DNA of 50,166 bases, taken from Nocardia vaccinii NBRC 15922 (GTDB lineage: Bacteria; Actinomycetota; Actinomycetes; Mycobacteriales; Mycobacteriaceae). This document shows positions 39,751-48,557 of this stretch, one piece after another; position 1 is the first letter of the stretch, and the number at the start of each line of letters is the position of its first letter. The stretch lies in contig NZ_BDCC01000040.1 in NCBI RefSeq assembly GCF_001613305.1, positions 1 to 50,166 on the forward strand, written 5' to 3'. Made by a program: the position numbers and the translations under genes. The notes below the pieces were generated by a model that made no database searches, was not told the origin of the DNA, and saw only the letters and a program-made list of their open reading frames with translations.

Positions 39751-40326
39751 ATGACCACACCGATGTTCGATCTGGAGAATGCCGCGACACTGCTGGAGCA
39801 GGTGGTGGCCGATATCGCCGACGATCAGCTCAGCGCCCGGACGCCCACCGCCATGACAGTCGGCGAAATGGTCCAACATGTTCTCGGTTTCACCGAGGGG
39901 TTCCGCCAGGGAGCTACGAAGGAGAGCATCGGTGCGTCGGTGCCGCCCTCCCAGGCCGCCCCGCAGACCCTGCCGCAGGATTGGCGATCCCGTGTCCCGG
40001 CACAGTCGAAGGCGCTGGTCGCGGCGTGGCGTGAACCGGCCGCGTGGGAGGGGGAGACCGAGGTCGGCGGCGCCGCCGGTCCGGCGCCGCAGATGGCCCG
40101 TTTCGCCCTGGACGAGCTGATCGTGCACGGGTGGGATCTGGCCCGAGCCACCGGACAACCCTTCGCGCCCACCGAGCAGGATCTGGTGGTCCTGCTCGAA
40201 ATGCTCGGCGACACTCCGCCGGAGGGCGTCCCCGGCCTCTTCGGGCCCCGAGTCGCCGTCCCTCCGGACGCCTCACTTCTGGACCGTGTGATCGGCCTCA
40301 CCGGCCGTGACCCGGCCTGGCGCTGA
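39751..40326 (+). CDS. TIGR03086-family protein (mycothiol-dependent maleylpyruvate isomerase fold)
   Basis: A 191-aa DinB-like four-helix protein. The family signature FALDELIVHGWDLARATG, including the His of the metal triad, is near residue 120, and VGEMVQHVLGFTEGF supplies the earlier metal His. The C-terminus (FGPRVAVPPDASLLDRVIGL) also fits. Members are thought to be mycothiol- or DinB-type transferases of unknown substrate. The ATG has GAGGAG 4 nt upstream. Its last 29 bases overlap the convergent TetR gene. Confidence 0.9.
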   Translation: MTTPMFDLENAATLLEQVVADIADDQLSARTPTAMTVGEMVQHVLGFTEGFRQGATKESIGASVPPSQAAPQTLPQDWRSRVPAQSKALVAAWREPAAWEGETEVGGAAGPAPQMARFALDELIVHGWDLARATGQPFAPTEQDLVVLLEMLGDTPPEGVPGLFGPRVAVPPDASLLDRVIGLTGRDPAWR

Positions 40327-40921
40327 ACAGTCCGGCGCGGGCGGCGAGGGCTGCGGCTTCGGCGGCGGTTGTGGCGGTGGCGTCGTCGATGGGGTCGCCG
40401 GTGGTCAGCAGGCGGTAGTACAGCGGTGCGGATACGGCGGAAAGGACTGCGCGGGCGTCGGTTTCGGGAGGGACCTCGCCGCGGGACGCCGCCGCGGCGA
40501 TGCAGGGGGACCATTCGGCGAGGCGGGTGTCGTAGAAATGGCGCAGGGCCGCGGCGGTGCCGGGGTCGGCGGTCGCGGCGGTGATGAGGGAGGCGAAGAG
40601 CCTGCCCTGACGGGGGTCGTTGAGGGTGTGCGCGACCAGGCGCGCGTTGGCGAGCAGATCCTCGCGCAGGGATCCGGTGTCGGCATGGGGGAGTGAGGTC
40701 TCGGCCATTTCGGTGAGCAGATCGGCGACCAGGCCCGCGGGGGTGCGCCAGCGCCGGTAGACGGTGGTCTTGCCGACGCCCGCGCGAGCGGCGACCTCGG
40801 CCGGGTCCAGGTCGGCGAAACCGTGCTCGGCCAGCAGATCGCCCGCCGCGCGCAGGACCGATTCGCGGATTCGGGCGGTGCGGCCGCCCGGACGCACCGA
40901 GCCGGGGGTGTCCTGATTCAT
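40298..40921 (-). CDS. TetR-family transcriptional regulator
   Basis: A 207-aa regulator. The N-terminal helix-turn-helix is ESVLRAAGDLLAEHGFADLD, then EVAARAGVGKTTVYRRWRTP, and the C-terminal ligand domain contains the TetR_C-type SLREDLLANARLVAHTL. It is divergent from the aldo/keto reductase, separated by 85 bp that hold matching half-sites, and most likely controls that gene and itself. Its 3' end overlaps the TIGR03086 gene tail-to-tail by 29 bp. Confidence 0.93.
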   Translation of the reverse strand: MNQDTPGSVRPGGRTARIRESVLRAAGDLLAEHGFADLDPAEVAARAGVGKTTVYRRWRTPAGLVADLLTEMAETSLPHADTGSLREDLLANARLVAHTLNDPRQGRLFASLITAATADPGTAAALRHFYDTRLAEWSPCIAAAASRGEVPPETDARAVLSAVSAPLYYRLLTTGDPIDDATATTAAEAAALAARAGLFSARPGHGR

Positions 40922-40933
40922 AACGGTTCTCCA

Positions 40934-40981
40934 GTTCCATTAGTGACGAATCGAGTGTAACGTTCGGGCTGTTAATGAAAC
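40934..40981. promoter_or_regulatory. Possible TetR operator half-sites
   Basis: GTTCCATTA (40934-40942) and TAATGAAAC (40973-40981) are inverted with one mismatch and lie between the TetR and aldo/keto reductase starts, 30 bp apart. A second short pair, TAACG and GTTA, lies between them. Confidence 0.35.
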
Positions 40982-41006
40982 AGAAGTCCCGTTAGGAGTT
41001 GCACAC

Positions 41007-42041
41007 ATGGAGTATCGGCGATTGGGCGCTTCCGGGTTGACGGTTCCCGCGCTGAGTTTCGGTGCGGGCACCTTCGGCGGTCGCGGTGAGCTGTTCAGTG
41101 CTTGGGGTGACACCGATGCCCGGCAGGCGCGCCGGATGGTCGACGTCGCGCTCGATGCGGGCGTCACGATGTTCGACACCGCGGACGTGTACTCCGAGGG
41201 TGCGTCGGAACAGGTTTTGGGCGAGGCGATTCGAGGCCGGCGGGACCGAGTACTGCTGTCCACCAAGGCATCTCTGCCCACCGGACCGGGGCCGCACGAG
41301 GCCGGTTCGGGCCGGTCCCGGCTGATCGGCGCGGTGGAGGGCGCGCTGCGCCGTCTCGGCACCGAATACCTCGATCTGTTCCAGCTGCACGCCTTCGACG
41401 CGGGCACGCCGGCCGAGGAAGTGCTCGCCGCACTGGATGACCTGGTGCGCAGCGGCAAGGTTCGTTACCTGGGCGCCTCCAACTTCGCCGGGTGGCAGCT
41501 GATGAAATCCCTTGCGGCGGCCGATCGGTACGGCCGGACGCGCTATGTCGCGCATCAGGTGTACTACTCGCTGGTCGGCCGCGACTACGAGTGGGAGTTG
41601 ATGCCGCTGGGGCTGGAACAGGGGGTCGGCGCGGTCGTGTGGAGCCCGCTTGGCTGGGGACGATTGACCGGGAAAATCCGTCGCGGGCAACCGCTCCCGG
41701 CCACCAGCCGACTGCACAAGACCGCCGATGCCGGTCCGCCTGTGCACGACGAACTGCTGTACGCCGTGGTCGACGTACTCGACGATCTGGCGGCCGAGAC
41801 CGGCCGCACGGTTCCGCAGATCGCGTTGAACTGGTTACTGTCCCGGCCCACGGTCTCGACGGTGATCGTCGGCGCGCGCACCGAGGAGCAGCTGCGGCAG
41901 AACCTGGGAGCGGTGGGCTGGCGACTCGACGCCGACCAGATCGCCCGTCTGGACAAGGTCAGCTCGCGCACTCCGCCGTACCCGTACTACCCCTACTACC
42001 GGCTGCCGGACTTCGCCCGTCTGAACCCGCCCGCCGTGTAG
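41007..42041 (+). CDS. Aldo/keto reductase
   Basis: A 344-aa cytosolic (beta/alpha)8 NADPH-dependent oxidoreductase. The catalytic tetrad lies in MFDTADVYSEG (Asp and Tyr), LLSTKASLPTG (Lys) and YLDLFQLHAFD (His). The cofactor phosphate-binding end VSTVIVGARTEEQLRQNLGA is present. The closest general class is the YghZ/tas-like AKR families that reduce methylglyoxal and other aldehydes. The ATG at 41007 has TTAGGAG upstream. It is divergently paired with the TetR gene. A decayed fragment matching its C-terminal part lies 190 bp downstream in inverted orientation. Confidence 0.92.
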   Translation: MEYRRLGASGLTVPALSFGAGTFGGRGELFSAWGDTDARQARRMVDVALDAGVTMFDTADVYSEGASEQVLGEAIRGRRDRVLLSTKASLPTGPGPHEAGSGRSRLIGAVEGALRRLGTEYLDLFQLHAFDAGTPAEEVLAALDDLVRSGKVRYLGASNFAGWQLMKSLAAADRYGRTRYVAHQVYYSLVGRDYEWELMPLGLEQGVGAVVWSPLGWGRLTGKIRRGQPLPATSRLHKTADAGPPVHDELLYAVVDVLDDLAAETGRTVPQIALNWLLSRPTVSTVIVGARTEEQLRQNLGAVGWRLDADQIARLDKVSSRTPPYPYYPYYRLPDFARLNPPAV

Positions 42042-42228
42042 GGGGCCGCTCCGCGAAGCTTTCCGACCCGGCGCCGAGCGGTCGGCGATATGAATCTCGT
42101 CGTAGGGGAGCGCTTCCGGTGCCTCCGCCGTCGCCCGCACGTCCGCCCACCGCATTCCCGCGGAATTCGCGTGGGACGAATCCTATTGTGTCCCGGTTGT
42201 TTCAACGCGCACGGTGGCCGATCACGGT

Positions 42229-42290
42229 CGCACATCCGCGGAACCGTACGACCCAGCGGCCAGGTCGTCGAGGATGTCGACCACGGCGTG
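42229..42290 (-). pseudogene. Aldo/keto reductase fragment, inverted relative to the intact gene
   Basis: On the minus strand this piece reads ACGCCGTGGTCGAC, then CTCGACGA, CTGGC and ACGGTTCCGC, in the same order as 41761-41820 of the intact gene. It encodes AVVDILDDLAA, compared with AVVDVLDDLAA there. A small deletion shifts the frame before RTVP. The rest of 42042-42315 shows no gene. Confidence 0.45.
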
Positions 42291-42315
42291 CGGCAGATGA
42301 GCGGGTGCGAGCCGA

Positions 42316-45300
42316 TCAGTAGACGTCGCGGACGTAGCGCTTCTCGGTCGTGAGTTGTTTCTTGTAGGCGGTGGCGGCCTCGGGAGTGAGGTTGCCGTGG
42401 ATCTGGGCGATGGTGAGCAGGGTGTGGTCCACGTCGCGGGCCATCCGGCTGGCGTCGCCGCAGACGTAGACGTGGGCGCCGGACTGGAGCCAGGACCAGA
42501 GCTCCGCGCCGTGCTCGAGCATGCGGTGCTGGACGTAGATCCGTTCCCGCTGATCGCGGGAGAAGGCCAGGTCCAGCCGGGTCAGAAAGCCGTCGCGGAA
42601 CATATCCTCGAGTTCGGTGCGGTAGTAGAAGTTGTCCGCGGCGTGCTGGTCGCCGAACAGCAGCCAGTTGCGGCCGCGGCAACCCAGCGCGCGGCGTTCG
42701 TGCAGGAAGCCGCGGAAGGGGGCGATACCGGTGCCGGGGCCGATCATGATCATCGGTGCGTTCGGGTCCAGCGGCGGCCGGAAATGCGGTGCGCGCTGCA
42801 GGAATATCGGTATCTGCGCATCCGCGCCGCGGTCGGCCAGGAAGGTCGAACAGACGCCGCCGCGCGGTTCGGCCGGATCGCCGTAACGCACCACGCCGAC
42901 GGTCAGCTGCACCTCGTGCGGATCGACCAGTGGGCTCGAGGAGATCGAATACTGCCGCGGCTGAAGCTTTTTCAGCACGCCCAGCCAATCCACCGGATGG
43001 GCCCGGACCGGGAAGTCGCGCAGCACGTCCACGGCCTGCCGATCCCACAGGTAGCCGTCGAGTTCGGTGCGGTTGTCGCGGCGCAGGAGCTTGGCCAGTT
43101 GTGGGTTCGGGTTGCGCGTGGCGACGAAATTCAGCAGGTCGTTGCTGATTCGGGTGATGTCGTAGTGGGTGCGCAGGGCCTGTTCGAGCGGCACTTCCCG
43201 ATCGTCGACCTCGGTCGCGTGCCGCGGGTCCAGTCCGGTGGCGTCGAGCCATTGCGCGACCGACGTCTCGTCGTTGGTGGGCCAGACGCCGAGGGAATCG
43301 CCGACCTCGTAGCGGGCATCGCGGTCGCGAAGGTCGAAGCCGAAGTGCCGCACCTCTTTCGGCGATCCCGGGCGGGAGAGGAGTTCGTTGCGTACCAGGG
43401 GCGCCGGAATAGGGGCGTTGCGGGTGAACGCCGGGGCCGGCCGGCTCGGCTTCGGTACGGGCGGTGGAACGGGCGCGGTGCGAGGGGGAGCTCCCAACAC
43501 CCCGACCACCTTCTCGATCCACCGCGCCGAGAGCTCGGCGTGATCGGGCTCGCTGTCCACCCGCGCGAGCAGCCTGGTGGCGCCGCATCGCGCGAACAAT
43601 TCATCGAGCTTGCGACCGTGACCGCAGAAGTCGTCATAGGAGGAATCGCCGATCGCGAACACCGCGTATCGCAACCGGGTCAGGCGGGCGGTGCTGTCGG
43701 ACAGCGCATCCCAGAACTCCGCGCCGTTGTCCGGAGGTCCACCGTCGCCGAACGTACTGGTGATCACCAGCACATCACCGGTCAGATCGGCCGGGTCACA
43801 GGAATTCATCTCCAGCAATCTGGGCGCACAACCGGATTCGGTCAATCGCTGGGCGGCCTCGGCGGCGAACTCCTCGGCCGTGCCGGTCTGCGAAGCCCAC
43901 AACACCGTGACGACATGCGGTTCGGCCTGGGCCGCAGCGGGTTCCGGCTCGCTGCCGCCAACGCCCGTGTCCCGTGAGTACATCCCGGCCAGCAGCCCGT
44001 CGATCCACAGCCGGCTGTTGCGCGCCAGCGGCGCGGATTCGGGCAACACCGGTTGTCCCTGCACCGGAAGAGATTCCAACGCCGCCAGATATCCGCTCAG
44101 ATAGATCCGTTCGGTATCGCTCAGCATCGGCGCGGCGGCGGTGTCCAATCCGAGCATGCGAGCCAAGGGATGCCCGCCTCCCGACGCGACGGGCGCGGCG
44201 AGCGGCGGCGCCTGCACGGGCGCGGCGGGCTCGGCCGCGATGCGGCGCAGGGATACCGCGCACGCCTTGAACTCCGGTTGTAACGACGCATCGTCCACCG
44301 CGTCGTTGGTGACCGCATTCACGGTCAGGTATTCGCCCTGTTCGTCGTTCCAATGGAACGGCGCGAAGCAGTTGCCCGGCCGCACCCGGTCGCTGATCCG
44401 CACCGGCAGCACGGCACGCCCACGGCGAGAGGTGATTTCGAGCTGATCCTCCGGCCGCACGCCCAGCCGCTCGGCATCCTCGGGATGCACCTCGACGAAC
44501 GGTTTGCCGTTCAACTTGGTCAGTTTGGCGACCTTGCCGGTTTTGGTCATGGTGTGCCACTGATGCGGCAGCCGGCCGGTGTTGAGCACGAAAGGGTAAT
44601 CGTCATCGGGCATTTCGCGGGGTTCCAGATGCGGCCGCGGCCAGAACACCGCGCGGCGGCTCGGCGTGGCGAAGGCCAGTTCCGGAACGTTCCCCGATTC
44701 GTCGGTGAACAAATCCTGGCTCACTCCGTCGTTGCGATAGCGAATCGGATTGCGGCGCTGCGCGGGATCCGGACAGGGCCACTGCATCGGCCCGGCACGC
44801 AATTGCTCGTAATTGATCCCGCGCAGGTCGTATCCGGTGGCAGGATTGGCGAATTGCCTGATCTCCTCGAAAACCTCAGCGCTGGACTCGAATTCGAAAC
44901 CATCGAATCCCATCGCGGTGGCCACTCGCGCGATCAGCGACCAATCCGGGCGCGCGTCACCGACCGGATCGATCGAGCGCTGTAGCAGGCTCACATCGCG
45001 TTCGGAATTCACCATCACCCCGTCGGCCTCGGCCCACAGCGTGGCGGGCAGCAGCACATCGGCATAGGCGTTGGTGGCCGTCTCCGCGTAGACGTCCTGC
45101 GTGACGACCAGCTCCGCCGCCTCGAGCCCGGAGATGACGGTCTTCCGATTCGCGACGGACGCAACGGGATTACTGCAGATGATCCAGCACGCGCGGACCT
45201 TACCATCGGCCAGTTGCCGGAACATCTCGATGGTGCCCGGCCCGGATTCGGCGCGAATCGTTCCCGGCTCGAGATCCCAGGCGGTTTCGACGAACCTGCG

Positions 45301-46413
45301 ATCGGTCTCGGACAGCACACTGCGCTGACCGGGCAGTCCGGGGCCCATGTAGCCCATCTCCCTGCCGCCCATGGCATTCGGCTGTCCGGTCAGCGAGAAC
45401 GGCCCACTTCCGGTGCGGCAGATCGCGCCGGTGGCCAGATGGAGATTGCACAGCGCATTGGTATTCCAGGTGCCGTGGGTGGACTGGTTCAGGCCCATCG
45501 TCCACAGCGACATCCATTCGCCCGCCTCGCCGATCCACCGTGCGGCGGTGCGGATATCGTCCTCGGCGAGGCCGGTGATCTCCGCGACGCGGTCCGGGGG
45601 ATAGTCGGCGAGGAATTCACCCATCGACTCCCAGCCCTCGGTGTGCGCGGCGATGAAATCGGCGTCTATGTCGCCATTTTCGACCAGCAGATGCAGCAGA
45701 CCGTTGAGCAGCGCGAGATCGGTGCCGGGAGTGATCTGCAGGAAAAGATCAGCGTTGCGGGCGGTTTCGGTGCGGCGGGGATCGACGACGATGAGTTTGG
45801 CGCTCGCAGTCTTGCGGCGATCGGCCAGGCGCAGGTACAGAATCGGATGGCAGTCGGCCATATTCGCACCGATCACCAGGAACAGATCGGCGTGGTCGAT
45901 ATCGTCGTAGGATCCCGGTGGCCCGTCCGCGCCGAGGGACTGCTTGTAACCGGTGCCCGCGCTGGCCATACACAGCCGCGAATTCGATTCGATGTGTACG
46001 GTCCGCAGATACCCTTTCGCCAGTTTGGTGGCGAGGTACTGCGCTTCCAGGGACATCTGCCCCGAGACGTAGAGCGCGATCGCATCCGGGCCGTGCGTGT
46101 CCAGAATGGCCCGCAGTCGCCCGGCGACCTCGCGAACCGCGTCGTCCACGGCGACCGGGACCGGTTCGTGCCCGCGCTCCGTGCGTCGCAGGGCGGTGGT
46201 CATCCGGCCCGGCGTGCGCATCAGCTCGGCGTGGGTGGCCCCCTTCGTGCACAGCCGTCCGGCGTTGACCGGATGCAGTCTGTTACCGCGCACGGCCGCG
46301 ATGACGGGCGCGCCGGATTCGTCCACGCTGGTCTCCACCGTGATCCCGCACCCCACGCCGCAGTACGAACACGTGGTGTCGACGTTCGCCGGGCCGGAAG
46401 GTGCGGGGGACAT
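42316..46413 (-). CDS. Assimilatory nitrate reductase fused to a sulfite-reductase (CysJ)-type diflavin reductase
   Basis: A 1365-aa cytosolic fusion. Residues 1-720 are a molybdopterin oxidoreductase of the NasA type: a [4Fe-4S] site at C15, C18, C22 and C55 (CSYCGVGC...LCTKG), a probable Mo-ligand Cys in SRLCMASAGTGYKQSLG, and MGLNQSTHGTWNTNALCNLH. Residues about 830-975 form an FMN flavodoxin domain (LWASQTGTAEEFA, STFGDGGPPDNGAEFW). Residues about 1010-1365 form an FAD/NADPH module (RQYSISSSP, GVCSTFL, IGPGTGIAPFRGF), ending in the CysJ-like tail KRYVRDVY. Electrons could thus pass NADPH-FAD-FMN-FeS-Mo within one chain. No nitrite reductase or transporter is nearby. Confidence 0.93.
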   Translation of the reverse strand: MSPAPSGPANVDTTCSYCGVGCGITVETSVDESGAPVIAAVRGNRLHPVNAGRLCTKGATHAELMRTPGRMTTALRRTERGHEPVPVAVDDAVREVAGRLRAILDTHGPDAIALYVSGQMSLEAQYLATKLAKGYLRTVHIESNSRLCMASAGTGYKQSLGADGPPGSYDDIDHADLFLVIGANMADCHPILYLRLADRRKTASAKLIVVDPRRTETARNADLFLQITPGTDLALLNGLLHLLVENGDIDADFIAAHTEGWESMGEFLADYPPDRVAEITGLAEDDIRTAARWIGEAGEWMSLWTMGLNQSTHGTWNTNALCNLHLATGAICRTGSGPFSLTGQPNAMGGREMGYMGPGLPGQRSVLSETDRRFVETAWDLEPGTIRAESGPGTIEMFRQLADGKVRACWIICSNPVASVANRKTVISGLEAAELVVTQDVYAETATNAYADVLLPATLWAEADGVMVNSERDVSLLQRSIDPVGDARPDWSLIARVATAMGFDGFEFESSAEVFEEIRQFANPATGYDLRGINYEQLRAGPMQWPCPDPAQRRNPIRYRNDGVSQDLFTDESGNVPELAFATPSRRAVFWPRPHLEPREMPDDDYPFVLNTGRLPHQWHTMTKTGKVAKLTKLNGKPFVEVHPEDAERLGVRPEDQLEITSRRGRAVLPVRISDRVRPGNCFAPFHWNDEQGEYLTVNAVTNDAVDDASLQPEFKACAVSLRRIAAEPAAPVQAPPLAAPVASGGGHPLARMLGLDTAAAPMLSDTERIYLSGYLAALESLPVQGQPVLPESAPLARNSRLWIDGLLAGMYSRDTGVGGSEPEPAAAQAEPHVVTVLWASQTGTAEEFAAEAAQRLTESGCAPRLLEMNSCDPADLTGDVLVITSTFGDGGPPDNGAEFWDALSDSTARLTRLRYAVFAIGDSSYDDFCGHGRKLDELFARCGATRLLARVDSEPDHAELSARWIEKVVGVLGAPPRTAPVPPPVPKPSRPAPAFTRNAPIPAPLVRNELLSRPGSPKEVRHFGFDLRDRDARYEVGDSLGVWPTNDETSVAQWLDATGLDPRHATEVDDREVPLEQALRTHYDITRISNDLLNFVATRNPNPQLAKLLRRDNRTELDGYLWDRQAVDVLRDFPVRAHPVDWLGVLKKLQPRQYSISSSPLVDPHEVQLTVGVVRYGDPAEPRGGVCSTFLADRGADAQIPIFLQRAPHFRPPLDPNAPMIMIGPGTGIAPFRGFLHERRALGCRGRNWLLFGDQHAADNFYYRTELEDMFRDGFLTRLDLAFSRDQRERIYVQHRMLEHGAELWSWLQSGAHVYVCGDASRMARDVDHTLLTIAQIHGNLTPEAATAYKKQLTTEKRYVRDVY

Positions 46414-46456
46414 GACTCGATCATGGCCAGCGGTGATTGCGCCGGATTTACCGAAC

Positions 46457-46472
46457 GTTATCGCCGGGTGAC
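46457..46472 (-). promoter_or_regulatory. Possible GlnR-type site upstream of the nitrate reductase
   Basis: The minus strand reads GTCAC-N6-ATAAC, resembling the actinobacterial GlnR pattern GTnAC-N6-GnAAC with mismatches in the second half. It is 44 bp upstream of the start, and nitrate genes are known GlnR targets. Confidence 0.3.
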
Positions 46473-46530
46473 AAAGGTCCGCACAGCCCGGATTCGATCT
46501 TGTGAGGAGAGGGCGGAGTGACGCACGCCC

Positions 46531-47235
46531 CTAACCGAGGTTGTAGCCACGATGCAGGGCGACGATGCCGCCGGTGAGGTTGCGCCACTTCACCGCGGAC
46601 CAGCCCGCGTCGGTCATCCGCAGGGCGAGTTGGCGCTGATTCGGCCAGGCTCGGATGGATTCGGCGAGGTAGACGTAGGCGTCCGGATTGCTGCTGACCG
46701 CGCGGGCCACCCGGGGCAGCGCCCTCATCAGATATTCCATGTACACGGTGCGGAACGGGCCGAATACCGGGGTGGAGAACTCCGCGATCACCAGGCGTCC
46801 GCCGGGTTTGGTGACGCGCAGCATCTCGCGCATCGCCAGGTCCGGCTCCGAGAAGTTGCGCAGCCCGTAGGAAATGGTGACCGCGTCGAACGAACCGTCG
46901 GCGAAGGGAAGCCGGGTGCCGTCCGCGGCGACCATCGGCACCTTACGGAAGCGACCCGCGTCCAACATGCCGCGGGAGAAATCCGCCGCGACGCACCAGG
47001 CCCCGGATTTGCCGAACTCGAGGGTGGACACCCCGGTCCCGGCCGCCAGGTCCAGCACCCGTTCACCGGGCCGCAGCGCCAGCGCCCGACGGGTCGCCCA
47101 GCGCCAGTACCTGTCCTGTCCCGCGGAGATCACGGTATTGGTCAGGTCGTACCGCTTCGCGACGCCATCGAACATCGACGCGACCTCATGCGGTTCCTTG
47201 TCCAGCGAGGCACGGAACGAGTCTGTTTTCGCCAC
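46531..47235 (-). CDS. menG: Demethylmenaquinone methyltransferase
   Basis: MenG (UbiE family) methylates demethylmenaquinone with SAM, the last step of menaquinone synthesis. The 234-aa protein has ASMFDGVAKRYDLTNTVISA, motif I VLDLAAGTGVSTLEF, FDAVTISYGLRNF, LRVTKPGGRLVIAEFSTP and the C-terminal LTGGIVALHRGYN, all typical. The GTG at 47235 follows TAGGGT by 8 nt and lacks a Shine-Dalgarno, so a leaderless mRNA is likely. A longer frame upstream is Arg-rich and not conserved in type. Confidence 0.95.
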   Translation of the reverse strand: MAKTDSFRASLDKEPHEVASMFDGVAKRYDLTNTVISAGQDRYWRWATRRALALRPGERVLDLAAGTGVSTLEFGKSGAWCVAADFSRGMLDAGRFRKVPMVAADGTRLPFADGSFDAVTISYGLRNFSEPDLAMREMLRVTKPGGRLVIAEFSTPVFGPFRTVYMEYLMRALPRVARAVSSNPDAYVYLAESIRAWPNQRQLALRMTDAGWSAVKWRNLTGGIVALHRGYNLG

Positions 47236-47243
47236 GCCTGCAG

Positions 47244-47249
47244 ACCCTA
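47244..47249 (-). promoter_or_regulatory. Leaderless -10 element of menG
   Basis: The minus strand reads TAGGGT, 8 nt, then GTG at 47235. Confidence 0.5.
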
Positions 47250-47331
47250 GCGTGATCCGCGCACGGGGCCGAGGCGGGCCGGTTCTCCTCCAGCGGGAGT
47301 GCACCGCGCGTCGTCGAAGTGCCGGACGCGA

Positions 47332-48474
47332 CTACGCGCTGCGGCAGATGTGATCCGTTGTGGTGTCGAGCACATCCGCGTAATGCCCCATCAGTTCGGT
47401 GCAGATGGCGGGCCAGGTGCGGTGCAGCACGGATTTGCGTGCGGCGGTGGCGAATCGGGCGCGGTGCGCCGGATCCTGCAGTGCCCCCACGGCGCTGGGC
47501 AGCAGTTCACCGAAACGGTCCACCGGGAGGAGGTAGCCGTTGCGGCAGTGGGCGATCAGATCGCGCGGGCCGCCCGCATCGGGTCCGACGACCGGCAGAC
47601 CGCTCGCCAGCGCCTCCTGGACGCCCTGGCAGAATGTCTCGTGCTCACCGGCGTGCACCATCACATCCAGGCTCGCATAGGCCCGGCCCAATTCGTCGCC
47701 GCCCAGTTCGCCGGTGAAGATCGCCGAGGGCATCAGCTCGGCCAGATGTTTGCGTTGTGGGCCGTCACCGACGATGACCAGCTGAATCTCCGGATCGTCG
47801 GCCAGAACGGCGAGGCGTTCGACATGCTTCTCCGGGGCGAGCCGCCCGACGAAACCCACCACCAGACGCTCGTCGGCCGACCACGCCTCGCGCAGCTCCG
47901 CCGAGCGCGCCGAGGGGGTGAACCGCGCGATGTCCACTCCGCGCGCCCACCGATGAACCCGCGGAATCCCGTGTCGCGCAAGATCTTCCGCTGCCGCCGA
48001 GGATGGGGCGAGAGTGCGGGCGGCGCGTTGGTGGATGCGCCGTGTCCACGCCCACGCCGCCCGCCGGGCCGGGCCGAGCCCATAGCTCTGTGCGAATCCG
48101 GCGACGTCGGTCTGGTACACCGCCACCGCGGGCAGATCCAGTCGCAACGCGGCCGACATCCCACCCGCTCCGAGCAGGAACGGCGAGGCCAGATGCACGA
48201 TATCGGCGTCGAACTCCTTGATCGCCGCGGTGATTCCGGGCTGCGGCAGCCCGACCGGCAGCGAACTGATCTTCGGCACCATCACCGCGGGCACCCGCAC
48301 CACCGGGAACCGGCCCCACGAGCGTGGCGCGGGTGGCTCTCCACGCAAGGTGTCGGGGGCGATGACCAGCGCGTCGTGGCCGTGCCGCTCCAGATGCCCG
48401 AGCACCTGCAGCACGGAGTTGACGACGCCGTTCATATTCGGCAGGAACGACTCCGCGACAATCGCTACACGCAC
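47332..48474 (-). CDS. mgtA: GDP-mannose-dependent alpha-mannosyltransferase (MgtA-like)
   Basis: A 380-aa GT4-family glycosyltransferase of GT-B fold. The N-terminal MRVAIVAESFLPNMNGVVNS acceptor-side loop and the C-terminal nucleotide-sugar site GRLAPEKHVERL, IVGDGPQRKHL and HETFCQGVQEALASGLPVVG (E-x7-E motif) are clear. In M. tuberculosis the gene at this place (Rv0557) makes mannosylated glycolipids of the lipomannan pathway. Its neighbours menG and DUF3592 are the same as there. The GTG start lacks a Shine-Dalgarno. Confidence 0.93.
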   Translation of the reverse strand: MRVAIVAESFLPNMNGVVNSVLQVLGHLERHGHDALVIAPDTLRGEPPAPRSWGRFPVVRVPAVMVPKISSLPVGLPQPGITAAIKEFDADIVHLASPFLLGAGGMSAALRLDLPAVAVYQTDVAGFAQSYGLGPARRAAWAWTRRIHQRAARTLAPSSAAAEDLARHGIPRVHRWARGVDIARFTPSARSAELREAWSADERLVVGFVGRLAPEKHVERLAVLADDPEIQLVIVGDGPQRKHLAELMPSAIFTGELGGDELGRAYASLDVMVHAGEHETFCQGVQEALASGLPVVGPDAGGPRDLIAHCRNGYLLPVDRFGELLPSAVGALQDPAHRARFATAARKSVLHRTWPAICTELMGHYADVLDTTTDHICRSA

Positions 48475-48557
48475 ACGTCAAGTGTGCTCGAGCGGCGACG
48501 CCGTGCCGCCAAGACCGTATGACACGTATGCGAAGTTCCGGCGAACATCTCCGGTCG

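Noticed and set aside
42045..42155. Minus-strand frame containing ALPYDEIHIADRS
   Set aside because: The wording looks coding, but it cannot be extended to a family and runs antisense into the aldo/keto reductase end.
42355..43977. Plus-strand open frame of about 540 codons opposite the nitrate reductase fusion
   Set aside because: No family resemblance, composition of an antisense shadow.
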